The notes: a model not told the origin generated them from the sequence alone. 64,000 nt of DNA from Proteles cristata cristata (GCA_017311185.1 JAESUZ010001757.1:930001-994000); one strand, 5' to 3'. Positions 1-12,467 are shown, counted from the stretch's first letter. Numbers and translations are program-made.

Positions 1-295
1 AGTAGGTGGGGTTTGATAAGAGTTCTTACTCTTTCTACAGCTAGGACGTTTAAAGCAAGAGAAAAGTTTCTGCAGGTTTGCTTTGACATTTAACTACATT
101 AGCATGAAAGTGCTCCTGGATGAAACAGAATGGAGGGAAAGCTGACCTGATTCGGCCACCCCCTCCCTGCCTTCTCCTCTTTCTTTCCCCTGAGTATCTT
201 TGGAATTATACTCCCCAATAAACCTGGTTCTGGTTTAGCTGGAAAACCGACAGAAGCGTTGTAACGTTAAAGAGTGCTGAGTTTTCAATTTAGAA

Positions 296-705
296 TTCAT
301 TCATTCATTTAGAAAACTACGTATTTTGCACCTGCTATGTATCCAAAAACTTGAAATACAAATATAAATCAGGGCTTTTGGGGTTGGCGGGGGCATCTGG
401 CTACCATTTTCGCAGATGACATATTCATTAAGCAACAATTTCTCTGATTCATTTTTCAATTAAAATTGTAATAAGAGCCTCGAAGGAAGAGAACCAGGTA
501 GTGTGAGAAGATTTAATGGAGTCCTGACTTAGTCTGTGTCATAAAGGTGACCTTTCAGCTCAATTCTAAATGGCAGGTAGGGTCCATTGAGTGAAGGACT
601 TTTGGGAGCTTTTTAGGCAGAGGGAACAGCATGTATCACTGTGTTGAGGCAGGAGGAAACTGCCAGAATCCAGAGAAAGAGCAATAACCAAGGTGGCCCA
701 GACAG
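296..705 (-). repeat. L2 LINE 3' fragment
   Basis: The stretch reads as the reverse complement of the L2 3' region. TTCATTCATTCA and a 'cacctgctatgt' block open it. An AGGCAGAGGGAACAGCATGT block near 617 is the complement of the L2 motif that encodes a conserved C-terminal reading frame. Divergence is high, as expected for a mammalian-wide element. Family identity is recalled, not searched. Confidence 0.6.
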
Positions 706-2164
706 TGCCCCGGAGGGCTCCCCAGCGAGGAGCTAAGAAAGCAATAAGACCCACCGCTCAGAGTTTCTGCTATTTTCCCCAGTGGGGCTGACTCTTACTG
801 ACTGAGTGTTCCTCTCCATTCATTGACTTGACGCTTCCTTATTTAGCACCGACATGATATGTGAATTCCCCAAAAGTTGTGGCGCTCTCAGCGGCCATGA
901 GCGAACACACACATTTCTCTGTTCCTGTCTGGAAGATCCCTCTGCTGAGTCACCTGCTGCAGTGGCAGGCAAGCACCAGCAGGGGGCAGAAAGCATTTCC
1001 CTGAGTTTGCTGGGGTAGACTGCAAACAACGAGGTGAAAATGGTGGCGGCCTAAAGCATTGAAGGAAGGATTAGCAAATGTGGCTACTACCAGAATCTGA
1101 AGCCACTGCCTCTCTAGTCTTTTCTGAGCATTATGAAAACAAACAAAATTCTTAGTTTATTGGGTATGATTTAATTCATTCTGAATGAAACCAAGAAGCA
1201 TTACTAATCTGTCTTAATGAAGCTGTGGCAGTCACATGATGATGGTAAAAAAAAAAAAAGTCCATTTGAGGGGACACTTCTCAAAACCTGGCACCAGGGA
1301 GCAAGAAAGGTCATTTTCTGTTCTCTTTCAGGAGTGCTTTCACACTGGAATGACAGCAAGAGACAGAAGTGGAAGGCTTTAAATATCCAATTGTATGGGC
1401 CATTGCAATTTGAGAGTTGACATGCTATTAATAGGAAGACAATGCACCTTCCTCTTGAATGACGTTAGGTATAGTCTCATCAGGTTTATGCTAAACTTCT
1501 GGTAGTTATGTTTCCAACACATGATAAATAATGATACCTCTGGGGGAAGCAGAAAAATAGACAAGGCTACTCATTACTACAAATTGGTCACGGACTGTGT
1601 AGCATTAATCTCACACTGATCATGTCTTTCTAATCACTGCAGGTGGAAGTCTCACGCCATCCATGAGTCAAACCAAATAATTAGCAGATGTCACCAATGC
1701 CAATCTGCTGATGTTTAAAAATGGATCAAGTGAATCAGCAAACTATTTAGGAAGGGAAGCCTGTGCCAATCCTTCTGTCATCAAAAGCCCTGGACGACGT
1801 GGTCTATGTGTAATCAGCATTCCTCAGTGTGACCATGGAAAGGAAAATGGAAGCCTGTAGCTCAAACATAACTATGCACATTGACTACATTTATAAATAT
1901 CATATTATGTAGGTATAGATAGATTTCAAAACAGCATTTGAAATTAAACACTAGGGCTGTGCCTCCTTGTTATGATCAGGTCAGTTATCCAGAAAATGCC
2001 ACTGTTTAAAGGGAGGCATGATCCTTTTCTCTGGAAGCACACACTTTGATAATAGAATACACATATGCATGAATGTAAGAACCATGCAACAAATAAAGAT
2101 ACATGAAAGTAATATAGAAAAGCTCACCACAGACACAATTAAAATAAGAAAGGATGTCATGATT
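706..2164. other. No gene seen; apparently non-repetitive
   Basis: Only short chance reading frames are present. A 13-base A run lies near 1247. No splice-bounded open frame, CpG cluster or recognised repeat stands out. Confidence 0.5.
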
Positions 2165-2290
2165 TAGGGAAAGTTAATAGACATACTTACTATGGAACAA
2201 GCAATGTGCTGGGTACTTTTAAGCACTACTACATGGATACTTCAAAGCAACCCTGTAGAGCTGTACTATTTTCTCCATCTTATTGACAGA
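2165..2290 (-). repeat. MIR SINE fragment
   Basis: It matches the reverse complement of the MIR core and 3' part: 'caatgtgctgggtacttttaag' style text, then 'caaccctgtagagctgtac' and 'ttttctccatctta'. It is an ancient, immobile tRNA-derived SINE. Confidence 0.6.
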
Positions 2291-2786
2291 CTTGTGTGAG
2301 TGGAGCAGTCTACATGGCAAGCAGCAGGCTCAGTAGAGACAAGTCTGCCTCACTCTGAAGTGGATGCTTGTTGATATTGATCACACAGCATCCATCCCCT
2401 CTTCTTATCAGCATCTCTCTTTCCTTTGAGGGGATTGCTTCTCCCCCATTGTGGGTAGTTCCAGAAGTAGCTTTGGCCAGATTCTTCCTGTGGGAAGACC
2501 TTGAAGAGAAGGACTTCCAAGGTCTCAGCCTGGTCAACTGGATTTTCTCTCTTCAATTCTGATGTGAGGAGGAAGAAACTGCCTCTGCCAGGAGTCCCTG
2601 TCTCAATTCCTGACCCACCTTTAAACCTGCTTCTCCAGACCCCCATCAGTTTGATACATTGGGCTCACCAATATCCTCATAATAAATTGAACCAGAGTTG
2701 TATTCGTTGCTCATAACCAAACAACCTAATGCCTGAAGGTAAGCACACTTTTAACTACTCCAACCCTCCACTGTGTCAAGAAAATA
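2291..2786. other. No gene seen
   Basis: Overlapping short open frames occur on both strands, up to 98 codons on minus, with no recognisable domain. The interval ends at the target site of the next SINE. Confidence 0.45.
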
Positions 2787-2802
2787 CCACAGTTGTATTC
2801 TT

Positions 2803-3022
2803 TTTTTTTTTAATTTTTTTTAAATGTTTTATTTATTTCCAGGAGAGAGAGACAGCGTGAGCAGGGGAGGGTCAGAGAGAGGGAGTCACAGACTGAAACA
2901 GGCTCCAGGCTCTGAGCTGGCAGTCAGCACAGAGCCCGACGTGGGGCTCGAACCCACGAACCGTGAGATCATGACCTAAGCGAAAGTCGGACGCTTAACC
3001 GACTAAGCCACCCAGGCGCCCC
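2803..3022 (-). mobile_element. Young CAN-SINE, felid type, full length
   Basis: A tRNA-Lys-derived SINE in reverse orientation. A T-rich tail comes first, then a GA-rich tract, the B-box complement in 'ggggctcgaacccacgaacc', and the head complement 'gccacccaggcgcccc'. A perfect 16 bp target-site duplication, ccacagttgtattctt, lies at 2787-2802 and 3025-3040. It carries the diagnostic changes shared with the copies at 9419 and 56898 (a TGCC insertion before 'AGCTCAGAGCC', and a 'TCCTGGAAATAAA' tail junction). Confidence 0.96.
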
Positions 3023-3210
3023 ATCCACAGTTGTATTCTTATTTAAAATGCTGAAATGACTTTACAAACAAAAGATTAGGTAGAAATCCTTTCCATAAAT
3101 GGAACAATATGCAAATCAAAAACAATGTTGACCTTCACTTTCATTGTAGTTATGATTTATACATAAATTCAATGTATGGAATTTGTAACACCTATGTAGC
3201 AATAGCTCAT

Positions 3211-3543
3211 CTTCTAGGTAGATTAGAATTGTTTTTGTATACCGCCATTTGTCCTGTTTCCTAACAAGACCCCTTCCTTTGGTAAATCAAAAGTAAACTC
3301 CAGCTACTGTGTCCCGATTAAGCCAATTAAGAATCTGTGGTAAGGTACAGGAATCGCTGTGATGAACTGAGTTCTTACCCAGCACCATGAAGTATGCTAA
3401 ACTCTTCACAAACAGTCATTGTGTGTGGTAAATGTTACTATTCTCATCTCATATGTGAAGAAGCCACGGCTTGGAGAAACTACATGACTTTTGAGAGATA
3501 ACATACTTAAGAAACCATGAAACCGAGCCCTTGAACCTGGCCT
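3211..3543 (+). repeat. Tandem duplication, copy 1
   Basis: The first unit of a direct head-to-tail duplication of about 332 bp. It begins cttctaggtagattagaatt and ends 'cccttgaacctggcct'. Its 3' half (about 3375-3535) looks like a reverse-oriented MIR. By eye it differs from copy 2 at roughly 13 substitutions and 2 single-base indels (about 95-96 % identity). No retroposon hallmarks flank the unit, so it looks like a local DNA-level duplication. Confidence 0.95.
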
Positions 3544-3875
3544 TCTTTTAGGTAGATTAGAATTGTTTTTGTATATCACCATTTGTCCTGTTTCCTAACA
3601 AGACCCCTTCCTTTGTAAACCAAAAGTAAACTCCAGCTCCTGTGTCCCCATTAGCCAATTCAGAATCTGTGGTAAGGTAAAGGAATTGCTGTGATGAACT
3701 GAGTTCTTACCCAGCACCATGAAGTATGCTAAACTCTTCACAAACAGTCATTGTGTGTGGTAAATGTTACTATTCTCATCTCATACATGAAGAAGCCATG
3801 GCTTGGAGAAACTACATAACTTTTGAGAGATAACATACATAAGAAACCATGAAACCGAGCCCTTGAACCTGGCCT
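3544..3875 (+). repeat. Tandem duplication, copy 2
   Basis: The second unit, directly abutting copy 1, with matching positions offset by 332-334 bases. The MIR-like sequence continues past its end with 'gtctgagcccaatgcttcac', so copy 2 joins the ancestral right flank. The duplication therefore arose from the segment plus an internal breakpoint within the MIR. A short ccttc/cttct sequence sits at the junction. Confidence 0.95.
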
Positions 3876-3954
3876 GTCTGAGCCCAATGCTTCACATACT
3901 CCTACTAAGGTAGTCTGCTCCACTGTTCTATGGGCAGCTGGGGTTCCTGCTCTT

Positions 3955-4130
3955 CACCCTAACCCTTCAAGGTGGACTTCATTGTCACCAAGTCACAGAC
4001 AAGAAAATTAGAAGTAAGAGAAGTTAAGCGCCTTGCCACAGCTCACAAAGTAATAACTGATTCAGTTTGCAATGGAGAGGAAGGTCTCCGTCATTCTAAA
4101 GGCACCATTGCACTGAGCTACACCCCTGGG
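3955..4130 (-). repeat. MIR SINE fragment
   Basis: The stretch contains 'gacaagaaaattagaag', 'gttaagcgccttgccac' and 'gctcacaaagtaataac', which fit the reverse complement of the MIR core. It may belong to the same old element field as the duplicated segment. Confidence 0.55.
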
Positions 4131-6309
4131 AGGTTCCATGGTGTATAGACTAAATAAAAGCACAGTCACAGCATGTTTATGAAATGATTACAATTCTCCA
4201 TGTGCATCACATACTTCCAAGAATACAAAGCACTTTTATTAACCACCTGGGTTCTTTTAAACCAGTAGGACTCAATAGTGCATAAATTAATAAATGTGTG
4301 TTGGATGAGTGGATCCAATCCATTAAAACACTAGTCTCCATCTAAAGATCTTTGGCAAACTACAGAATTCTGGAGTGAAAAGACATCTGAAAGATGAGTT
4401 AGTCCATTTTTTAAAATCTCAGTGGGGAACTTAAGGGTCAAACCAACTGAGAGATTTGTTCCAGGGCTCAGAGTTTCTGAGTTGCAAACTGGGAGTGACG
4501 GTGCCCATCTCTGGATTCTCAGGTGAGCTCTCTTTCCACAGTATATTTCCTCTCCTGGGTACTATTTAAAGGTATAGCACAAATTGGCTTAAGAAAAAGC
4601 AGGCTGATTAGATAATCAAGTTTCCTCAAGCTTCAGTTCTTTAAAAGCCATTTTTATGCGAAGGTATTGGTCTATTGAACAGATCTTAAATGTATAGATC
4701 AGATACATTGCAGGTTTGCCTAATTTGGAGCATGAATGCTTCATGGTCAATGGGAATTATAGCCGAGGAGAAGATAGCATGACGGTGGCAGTCGGTGCAG
4801 AAGACCTCCAGCTGCCCACTCACACGTCTACCTCTTGACATTCCCTCATTTACAAGGTGTTGTCCTGGTGCTCAACTCACTAAGAGATCGATCGCCCCCT
4901 CTTCTCTCCCTCCTCCTGCTAAATAATCTTAAGGAGGTTTTGATTGGCAGCTTGCTTCAGTCTTCCCACACAGTGTGTGGAACTCCCACCTCCGCCCCGA
5001 AAATACACTTCTTCAGAGCCTGTGTCCCATAGATTTTATTTCCCACGGCTCACTCACATTGAGATGGGAGTTTTGTCAGTTCCTAAAGGAGCACGTCTTT
5101 GTTCTTCTGCTTCTGTAACATCTGGCACAGTGACAGTCGAAAGCCGAGGATGAAGGGAAAGTAGCATGACACAAGCCCAGAAAACAGCCTAAGCATCAAA
5201 GTTCACTGTATTTTGTTTCTTAAATGCAATGCCGTTAAATATAGCAGGTGAAATGAAAGACTTCATACCATTTTCTCTCTCCTGCACATTTCTTTTAAAG
5301 TGGGAACCTTTACCTGACCAGGTAAGGCCACGTGTGCTCCCTAGACCAGTGACACATGTCTAGCAGCTAGATGGGGAACCCCCTGGGTGAGAGCCAGCTG
5401 GCTGTAATTTGCTGATGCTATAACACAGATTGTTGCAAAGCCTACCCTTGCATTCTCCTCCCTTCTTCCTTGCCCAGTTCTGATTAACATATAGTCCTTT
5501 GACTGTTCTGGCTCTTCCTCCCCACTTTTCTCAACCACCACACAAGAGATATTGCAGTCAGATGGCACTGGCTTGCCACCTGGGTAGAATGGCTTCTGGC
5601 TTTAAACCCAGCCCTGGAGAGAAGCTTAGAACTGGAATTTTTGGATGATGACTTTTGTCCTGACATTTCTCAATAGCACTCACTAGGGACTAGAAGAGAC
5701 AAATGGTTTGCAACCTAGCACCATGAGCAAAAGTCACTCTGTTTCACATATTGACCGTTGGATATCAGGGCCTGTGGTGAGCCACGAAGTCCTGAAATGG
5801 GATGCTGGGGCTGATTTGGTTCCCAGAGGATTCCTAATGGGCTTGGAACTAGGGGCTCACTTCAGAGAGTAGGTTGTGGAGGAGCCCAAGTTCTGTGGTG
5901 AGAGTGGAGGCCAGGTCCATCAGGCCAGTTGATTTTGTTCTGATTGCTCTGTATCCAGTTGTTTTCTTTCTCCACGCCAGAGGTGCAGAGCCCAGGAGAT
6001 CATGTTACACATGAGACATGAAGGAACTTGTCCAAGTGAGTTGGAGATGATGCTATATCCAAGCTCTACTCATTACACTGCTTTAGTCCTCTCATTTCCA
6101 GAAAATATGTATAAATAAGCCAACACTGTTCTCAACATGAAAATATTAATCTTTTCATAGGAATAGACTTATATCCTCAGTTAGACAATTGGCTGTTTTG
6201 GCAGGTAGGAAATCTAAGATTGTGTTTTACTGTTGTGAACACTAAGTGCTTTATGAATAAATGCTAATTACTATAACAGTAAAGTGGTTTCAAGAAGATA
6301 TTTTCAGCC
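4131..6309. other. Mostly non-repetitive; no gene seen
   Basis: Weak MIR-like text occurs around 4400-4540 and 5965-6085, but I cannot delimit it. Open frames of 65-75 codons (for example near 5341-5568 on minus) have no recognised domain. Confidence 0.45.
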
Positions 6310-6960
6310 CTGGCCATCCTTTAACTTTTTCTTTATTTTTCTACTTAAAAAAATTACCACAGCAATACCTACTCATTGTAAAAAGACATAGTATATAAAA
6401 TACTTGCTTCCCCACCTCAGCTCCATTCCATTTATTCAAAATAATCAACATTATTAGTTAAATAGAATCCGCAGCTATTTCCATGCTCATACAAGCATAT
6501 TCAAACTTACCGATGGGGCGCGTGGGTGGCTCAGTCGGTTAAGCGTCCGACTTCTGCTCAAGTCATGATCTCACAGTTCGTGGGTTCGAGCCCGTGTCGG
6601 GTTCTGTGCTGACAGCTCAGAGCCTGGAGCCTGATTCAGATTCTGTGTCTCCCTCTCTCTCTGCCCTTCCCCCACTCATGCTCTGTCTCAAAAATAAATA
6701 AACTATTAAAAAATGTACAGACAGATACAGTCTTCCAGTTTCTTATTTTTAAAGCAAAAGTAGCGTTATTAATCCACACACATTACTCCCCAGCTTTGTT
6801 TACTTGCTGTAGCATACATCACGAACATCTTCCCAAATCAGTAAATATAATTATTCATTGGTTCTATGAGAATTCTATTAGCTACTAGCTGTGTAATAGT
6901 CCCTCTAATGAGTGAGTCATAATTCACTCAACAATTCCCATATTAATAGATATTCACATT
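6310..6960 (-). repeat. Old LINE-like fragment split by a SINE
   Basis: AT-rich text on both sides of the SINE at 6515 resembles degraded L1 3' sequence in reverse ('cttcccaaatcagtaaat', 'ttcactcaacaattccc'). Identity is uncertain. Non-repetitive DNA is the alternative. Confidence 0.35.
6515..6713 (+). mobile_element. CAN-SINE, felid type
   Basis: It starts ggggcgcgtgggtggctcag and has a B box in 'gtgggttcgagcccgtg'. It continues with 'gacagctcagagcctggag' and a CT-rich tract, and ends at an AAATAAATAAA tail. No clear target-site duplication was found. Confidence 0.93.
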
Positions 6961-7394
6961 CTCACTGTCTTCTAAGTAACTTTCAGCTTGATCAATATCC
7001 TACATGGCCTCTTAACATACCCACTCCTGGTTTTACAACTGGAGTCAGTTCAAGTCTAAAATATCATCAGTCACTCCTGGGCAGATGCCTCCTAAGCTCT
7101 GCAAAATGTGTTTTCTATGAATTAAAATACCCGCATTCAGGTGTCTCTTCTATTCTGTAATTAAGGTTAGAGTATGTCTTCTCTGTATACTGTTATCTTT
7201 CGGGTAATGCATAGTATACAGAGAATATATGATCTTTCGAAAATGGAAAACTTTGAGTTTACGAAGGAATCTGACATCTTGTGCGATAGTTTCAAATACA
7301 CAGGCATCTGTAGCATATGATTTCCAGCCCACATCACTTGCAACAACAAAAACAACAAGAAGGATTTGAGGCTGCTTTTTGGTTTTCTTGGCTT
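6961..7394. other. No gene seen
   Basis: Non-repetitive to the eye. Small open frames of about 60 codons overlap on minus, without recognisable content. Confidence 0.4.
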
Positions 7395-7530
7395 TTCAAA
7401 ATTGATACACTGTCACAAAATGTAAGCTCCTTGAGGAAGAAACTAAGCTAAATTTAGTCTCCTTCTCTGATGTAACATGACTGATGCCCAGACAAGGCCT
7501 GTATCTATATTAGTTGAATGAATGAAAGTC
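7395..7530 (+). repeat. L2 LINE 3' end
   Basis: 'aatgtaagctccttgagg' followed by 'agttgaatgaatgaaag' is the signature of the L2 3' terminus in sense orientation. Confidence 0.6.
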
Positions 7531-7834
7531 TGCTCTTAGATTTCACATACTCTGAAACTCACTCTGTTTGGTCAGGAAAACAATCATGTTCTAATTCGAG
7601 TTATAGTTCTCTTCTTCCAAACAACAGAGAACTTAGTTACCTAAGCTCCATTAACTCGATTCAATTAACCAGAAGTCTGCTCCTGGGGACCCATCACACG
7701 TTAGCTGGGAGCAGAGGCACACATTCAGATACCAGCTGAGAATACAATTTCCAGAACAACCTAGAGGAAAAAGTGGCTTAAAAGCTGACGCTCTAAAGGC
7801 ATCATTTATCCTGAAGCCATAAACATATGTTTCT
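7531..7834. other. No gene seen
   Basis: Non-repetitive by eye. A 73-codon open frame at 7518-7739 has no recognisable domain. Confidence 0.4.
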
Positions 7835-8130
7835 ATTGGTTAAATCAATCATAATATAGTGGAGTACTATGCCGCCATTAAAAATGATGTGGTAGAAGAA
7901 TGTTGAATGGCATGGGCAAATGGGACATACAACATCATGGAGGGTATAATCTCATTTTAGTTAAAATAAATAAATAGGTTTCTATAGTACACGTATAGAA
8001 CCAAAGGATATATGCTAAAATGTTAACAGCATTTTTAGGTGGAAGTGATTGTAAGTTTAAAATATTTTTTCTTCTCTTTGCTTATTTTTCTGTCAAAAAA
8101 TTTCTAAAAGGAAAATGAGAATCGGAAAAA
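7835..8130 (+). repeat. Old L1 (L1M) 3' segment
   Basis: 'gtggagtactatgccgcc' and 'attaaaaatgatgtgg' are the degraded L1 motif that encodes the C-terminal end of ORF2. AT-rich 3' untranslated-type sequence follows. Heavily mutated and inert. Confidence 0.65.
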
Positions 8131-8890
8131 ATTGTTTCTATGGACACTACATAACTCTTATTTGCCATCGTATAAAACTCTTTCTACAAAATCATGTTTT
8201 CAAAAGCAAGACGGAGGGATGTTCTATGTTCCCCAAACCAGAGAACTAGCAAGCCAGATTCTAATTACTGACGAAACTGGTAAGCAGGCCAGGTACATTT
8301 TCCCTCCATGAGAGTTTTGATGACTGTGATTTACCTGGCTATTATGCTGACAAGTTCTAGCTGAAGAAAAATAGGTGTAATTATAAGAATTTTTGACAAT
8401 TGCAAAGTACTTTTCCTTCACAAAACTGACAGGTTTTGTATAGAAATATCTTATGTTGCTTAGAAATCTCCCACTGATACAAAGGAACTGCTATGCAGGA
8501 ACTGCGTAAGCATTTAGGGATGAGCAGCCTGGAAACTTAACTCTGTAGTGATCCGAGATTACACAGGCCTCACTCTGGATGCATGTACTTCACCTGAAGC
8601 GGCTTTCCTAGGACCTGCCACCATTTTGTTGTGTAGCTTAATGGTCCATAATCCTCACTGCTTCCACAAATAACCAAAGCTTTATTTGCTCCTTCCTTCC
8701 CAATTACTATGATCCGTGAAACATTATATCCTGGAGCTTCTGGTTTGGTGTAAGTGTTAGATTAGTCCTGCATGGTGACAATTCATTGGAAATTGCTGGA
8801 AAGCAGCTAGAAAATGACTTTGGGCTTTTGCAGCACATGCTAAGGAGACCACCTACAATGAGTGGCTTGGTAAAAATCTGGGCCTCTAGC
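8131..8890. other. No gene seen
   Basis: Non-repetitive by eye. Open frames of 65 and 61 codons on minus have no recognisable features. Confidence 0.4.
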
Positions 8891-8965
8891 ACTGTCTGGG
8901 CACACAGACACAGCCCAATTCTGGTGCATGAAAGATTCCCAGTAAATATTTGTTAAGCGAATAAA
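8891..8965 (+). repeat. Possible L2 3' tip
   Basis: 'cccagtaaatatttgttaag' resembles the L2 terminus that ends in AATAAATATTTGTTGAATGAA. It is short, so the identification is weak. Confidence 0.35.
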
Positions 8966-9400
8966 ATTGCTGACTAGATGTCCAGATATAAAACTACAGT
9001 GCAAATCCATGCTCTTAGTCTTCCTCAGTCCATTTGCCTCACCTCTTTGGGTGGTTCCTATATAGGTCTCAAATTTTCCTGATCTTTAGAAAAATGCCAG
9101 TGAATTTTGTCTCTGGATTTTATATCTTTAATTCTACTAATAAACAAGTCAACACAACACACATGCACAAAACTTTTGCACTTACACAAAACTTTTGCAC
9201 TTAAACAATCTACTAATATCATAAGCCTTGTAAGAAGGCATATGTGAGTATGCAAGCGCGCCCACACACACGCAGCATTTACTGACAATTAGACTTAAAT
9301 AGCATACCTCTAGAGCCTGCAATGATCTGTCAGTTTATTGGGAGATTTTTATAATGTCTGAGCTCACTACAATAATTCTCTTTGTTCTCCTCCTCCTCCT
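8966..9400. other. No gene seen; small direct repeat
   Basis: A short tandem direct repeat of 'acacaaaacttttgcactta' type occurs around 9160-9205. The stretch next to the SINE target contains CTC triplets. Confidence 0.4.
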
Positions 9401-9418
9401 CTAGTTTCTCATTCTTTT

Positions 9419-9637
9419 TTTTTTTTTAATGTTTTTTTTAATTATTTCTAGGAGAAAGAGAGAGACAGTGTGAGCAGGGGAGGGTCAGAGAGAGAGGGAG
9501 TCACAGACTGAAACAGGCTCCAGGCTCTGAGCTGGCAGTCAGCACAGAGCCCGACGCGGGGCTCGAGCCCACGAACCGTGAGATCATGACCCAAGCGAAA
9601 GTCGGACGCTTAACTGACTAAGCCACCCAGGCGCCCC
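9419..9637 (-). mobile_element. Young CAN-SINE, felid type, full length
   Basis: A reverse-oriented full-length copy ending 'agccacccaggcgcccc'. A perfect 18 bp target-site duplication, ctagtttctcattctttt, lies at 9401-9418 and 9643-9660. It is nearly identical to the copy at 2803 and has the same diagnostic 'ggcagtcagcacagagcc' and 'gggagtcacagactgaaac'. Confidence 0.96.
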
Positions 9638-9744
9638 AAAAGCTAGTTTCTCATTCTTTTTAAGCAACTAATAAATAGAACTATACTTAGAGAAAGTGGT
9701 AAGAAAGACAAGTGGAAAGGCTCTATTATTAAGCTCTATTGTAT

Positions 9745-9935
9745 ATACGCAGGGCACTATGCTAGGCATTTTACATGTAATGTATCTTTCAATCCTGACA
9801 AACCAAGTAGGTATTATTAACACTATTTAATGCATTGGGAAACATATTCAGAGAGGATAAGAGACTTGTACAAACTCAAACAATTCCTCAATGAGCTGGA
9901 CAGGGACCCAAGTCTCTTTTGTCTTAAAAGCTTGA
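9745..9935 (-). repeat. MIR SINE
   Basis: 'cactatgctaggcatttta' and 'agtaggtattattaacac', then 'gggaaacatattcagagag', give the MIR reverse-complement order. Confidence 0.68.
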
Positions 9936-10869
9936 TGTTTTCACTGCGCACTGTCAACAATGTAGAAATACTACTGCTCCCTAAATGTGGCCTCCTTGGA
10001 AGATTATTGGTGACTCAAAAGGCCAGGGCAACCATCATGTAACTTGTGCTGTCTTTTCTTAGCCTCCTGCTATCTGACTGTGGTGTCCAATTTTGAGCAA
10101 GCAGCCATGGAGCTTGAGCAATAAAAACCTGTGGTGTGGGAGACGGCACGGGTTGACTCAACATTTGTCTGGGTCAATGTCCCATTTACCTCCCTTCCTC
10201 TTCTCGCTTTCAGGTCCCAGCCCCTGTCTGTGTACTTTGCATAAGGAACAGGTGGCCTTCCATGCTTCCACAGGAGGACAGTCCACAGTGTTTATGGTAT
10301 TTGTCTCACGATGTACCGTACATTTTTTATGGCACCAAAGATCAGCAGGAAGTTGGGGTTTTGTACATAGAGGTGAAAGATCTCTCTGGCAAGAGCTGGC
10401 ACACTTGTGGCATTTCCTTCAGCCTGCGTTCCTTTTTATTTGTGTTCCTAACAGATGTCCTAGACTTAAATAACTTGTTTATTTTTCAGGTAAACTTCAT
10501 AATTTTTCTTAGGGTACAAATCAATTTGGATGGAGTGATGAAGTCAAGGGTACATTGGGCTATTCTTTTATGCCCCCCTTTTTGCAAATATTTTATGAAC
10601 TTTTACTCACCTACTTATTCTGGGAGCTAAAAAGCTGATACTTGCTGATACAATCACTTGGTATCTGCAAAAAATAGATACTCGTTCTGATAATTTTGTT
10701 CCTGATATTCAGGGCTCACAGAGTCTGAAGAGGGAAATGGGACCACTTTAATGGCATATCACCATCTTCATCTTCATCTTGTTTTAGTCAAACACACTGT
10801 CAACTTCAGGGACCATCCTTCAGGAGTATGGAGGGTATAGTCTTGTTTTTTCTATCATGTCCATATTTA
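9936..10869. other. Non-repetitive, with a 126-codon open frame
   Basis: An ATG-initiated plus-strand open frame at 10093-10473 encodes 126 residues, overlapped by a 122-codon frame at 10262-10630. Composition is cysteine-, serine- and leucine-rich, typical of translated noncoding DNA. I recognise no family, promoter or conserved splice structure, and do not call a gene. Confidence 0.35.
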
Positions 10870-11180
10870 TCTAAAGAAATTACCAAATTGATATTATACA
10901 GTGTATGATGCTATCCTATATCTTATATTTTTCATTTAAATACATTTCATAACTACTTCCCCCAAGTCAATAAATATTTTCCCAAAGCATAATTTTTCTA
11001 GGCTGTGAACTATTTCTTTTCAGGATGTGACAATTTATTTAATGAATTCCCTACAGTTAGAAATTCTATTTGTTTCCAATTTCTCTTCATTATAATAATG
11101 CTACAAAGATATTTTTGTGTGCAATTGTTTTACATAGCCATTCTTATCATACATTTTTAAAGGTATGGATTACTGAGGAA
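10870..11180 (-). repeat. Possible old L1 3' fragment
   Basis: AT-rich text with 'ataatgctacaaagatat' and 'aggtatggattactgagg' looks like degraded reverse L1 3' sequence. Class is uncertain. Confidence 0.4.
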
Positions 11181-12467
11181 AGGGCCCACACTTTTAAAAG
11201 ATTTTGATATATTCTGAAGAAGTGTGATTATGTCGGTTTTCAGTTTCCCCACCAGTTTTATTTCCTCTCCATCTGTGTTGACCTCATATCCTAGCACATG
11301 ATTTGGGCTCCTTTCAAAACTGGGAATATTTTGTATTCATTTTCTCCACTCTGCTGAACACCTACTTCTGTAACTTCCCCAAAATAAGCATTTGTGGAGT
11401 CGTAATGACTATGCATCTTTCATTTCACTTACTAAATATCTATATCAAAAGTTAGACACATGACCCCACATGTGTCAAATTAATTGTTTACAGTTCTTTG
11501 TGAAGCTCCAGAGTATGTCAGAGAGATTCTGTGGTTGATCCTGGTCAGTTTTTTCCTTCAAGTAATTTTCTTATTCTTCTGTAACATGAAATTATACTTT
11601 TCTTCAAATAAAATGGATTAAACAGGGCCTTGAGAATTATGTTTTGGATGTATACACAGGATTCATCAGTAATAGTTTTAGACTTGTTTTTGTGCCTGAA
11701 AATATATGGTATTGATCTTACACTCAGCTATCAGCTAGGATGCTTCTGCATTGAAGTACAATGCCAATTCATTTCTTTGTCCTGGAATTCCTGTCTCTTC
11801 TTTATTTCTTGGCCAGGTTAAAGCAATTCAGATAATATGTGTACTGCGACTACAGTTAGACAAGTGTACCAGTCCCCAGGTTACTATAAAAACATAGGTT
11901 TTTGGCATCACACTAAGAAAATAAGTCCTCTCATTGGGTACATACACAATGTTCTGAATGGCTATTATGATCAATTAACTTTTCCATGTTGGTGCAGGGA
12001 GTTTTATTAGCTCTTGGAAAACTAGCTCCAACTAGCTGGTAGTCTGATCAGCTGATACAGAGAAGTCAAGTGAAAAACGGAAAAAGCCAAGCAACTGATC
12101 TTTTAAGGAGTAATAGTGATTTTTTTAAAAAAGGCATCTCAGTCTAGTTAATAAATTACTATCTCTTTTGCTGAAAGGGATAGCACACTACCCAAGGATT
12201 ATAGATATATGCTTGAATATTAACTTTTAACATGCTATGTTGGCTACTGTTTGTTCATATGGTTCAATCTCTGTTACAAATAATCCTTCTTTGAGCTCCT
12301 TCTGGAGGGTCTAGAGTTGTTTACTTTTAGCTATGCCATTGTGTCAGAGCAGAACCTAGCCACCCAGAACTTGATTTTTTGCTCAGCTAAAAACATTGGT
12401 ACCCAAGCAATGGGGCTTAATCCTAGTGGACTCAGGTGGAGTTGCACAATGATAAACACTTCAATTT
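11181..12467. other. No gene seen
   Basis: AT-rich, apparently non-repetitive. Open frames are no longer than 64 codons. Confidence 0.4.

Noticed and set aside
2350..2646. 98-codon minus frame with several overlapping frames on both strands
   Set aside because: Opposing overlapping frames without recognisable content are expected by chance.
6515..6600. tRNA-like A and B boxes in this and all other SINEs
   Set aside because: They belong to the tRNA-Lys-derived SINE head, not to a functional tRNA gene. The cloverleaf is not maintained and no tRNA terminator follows.
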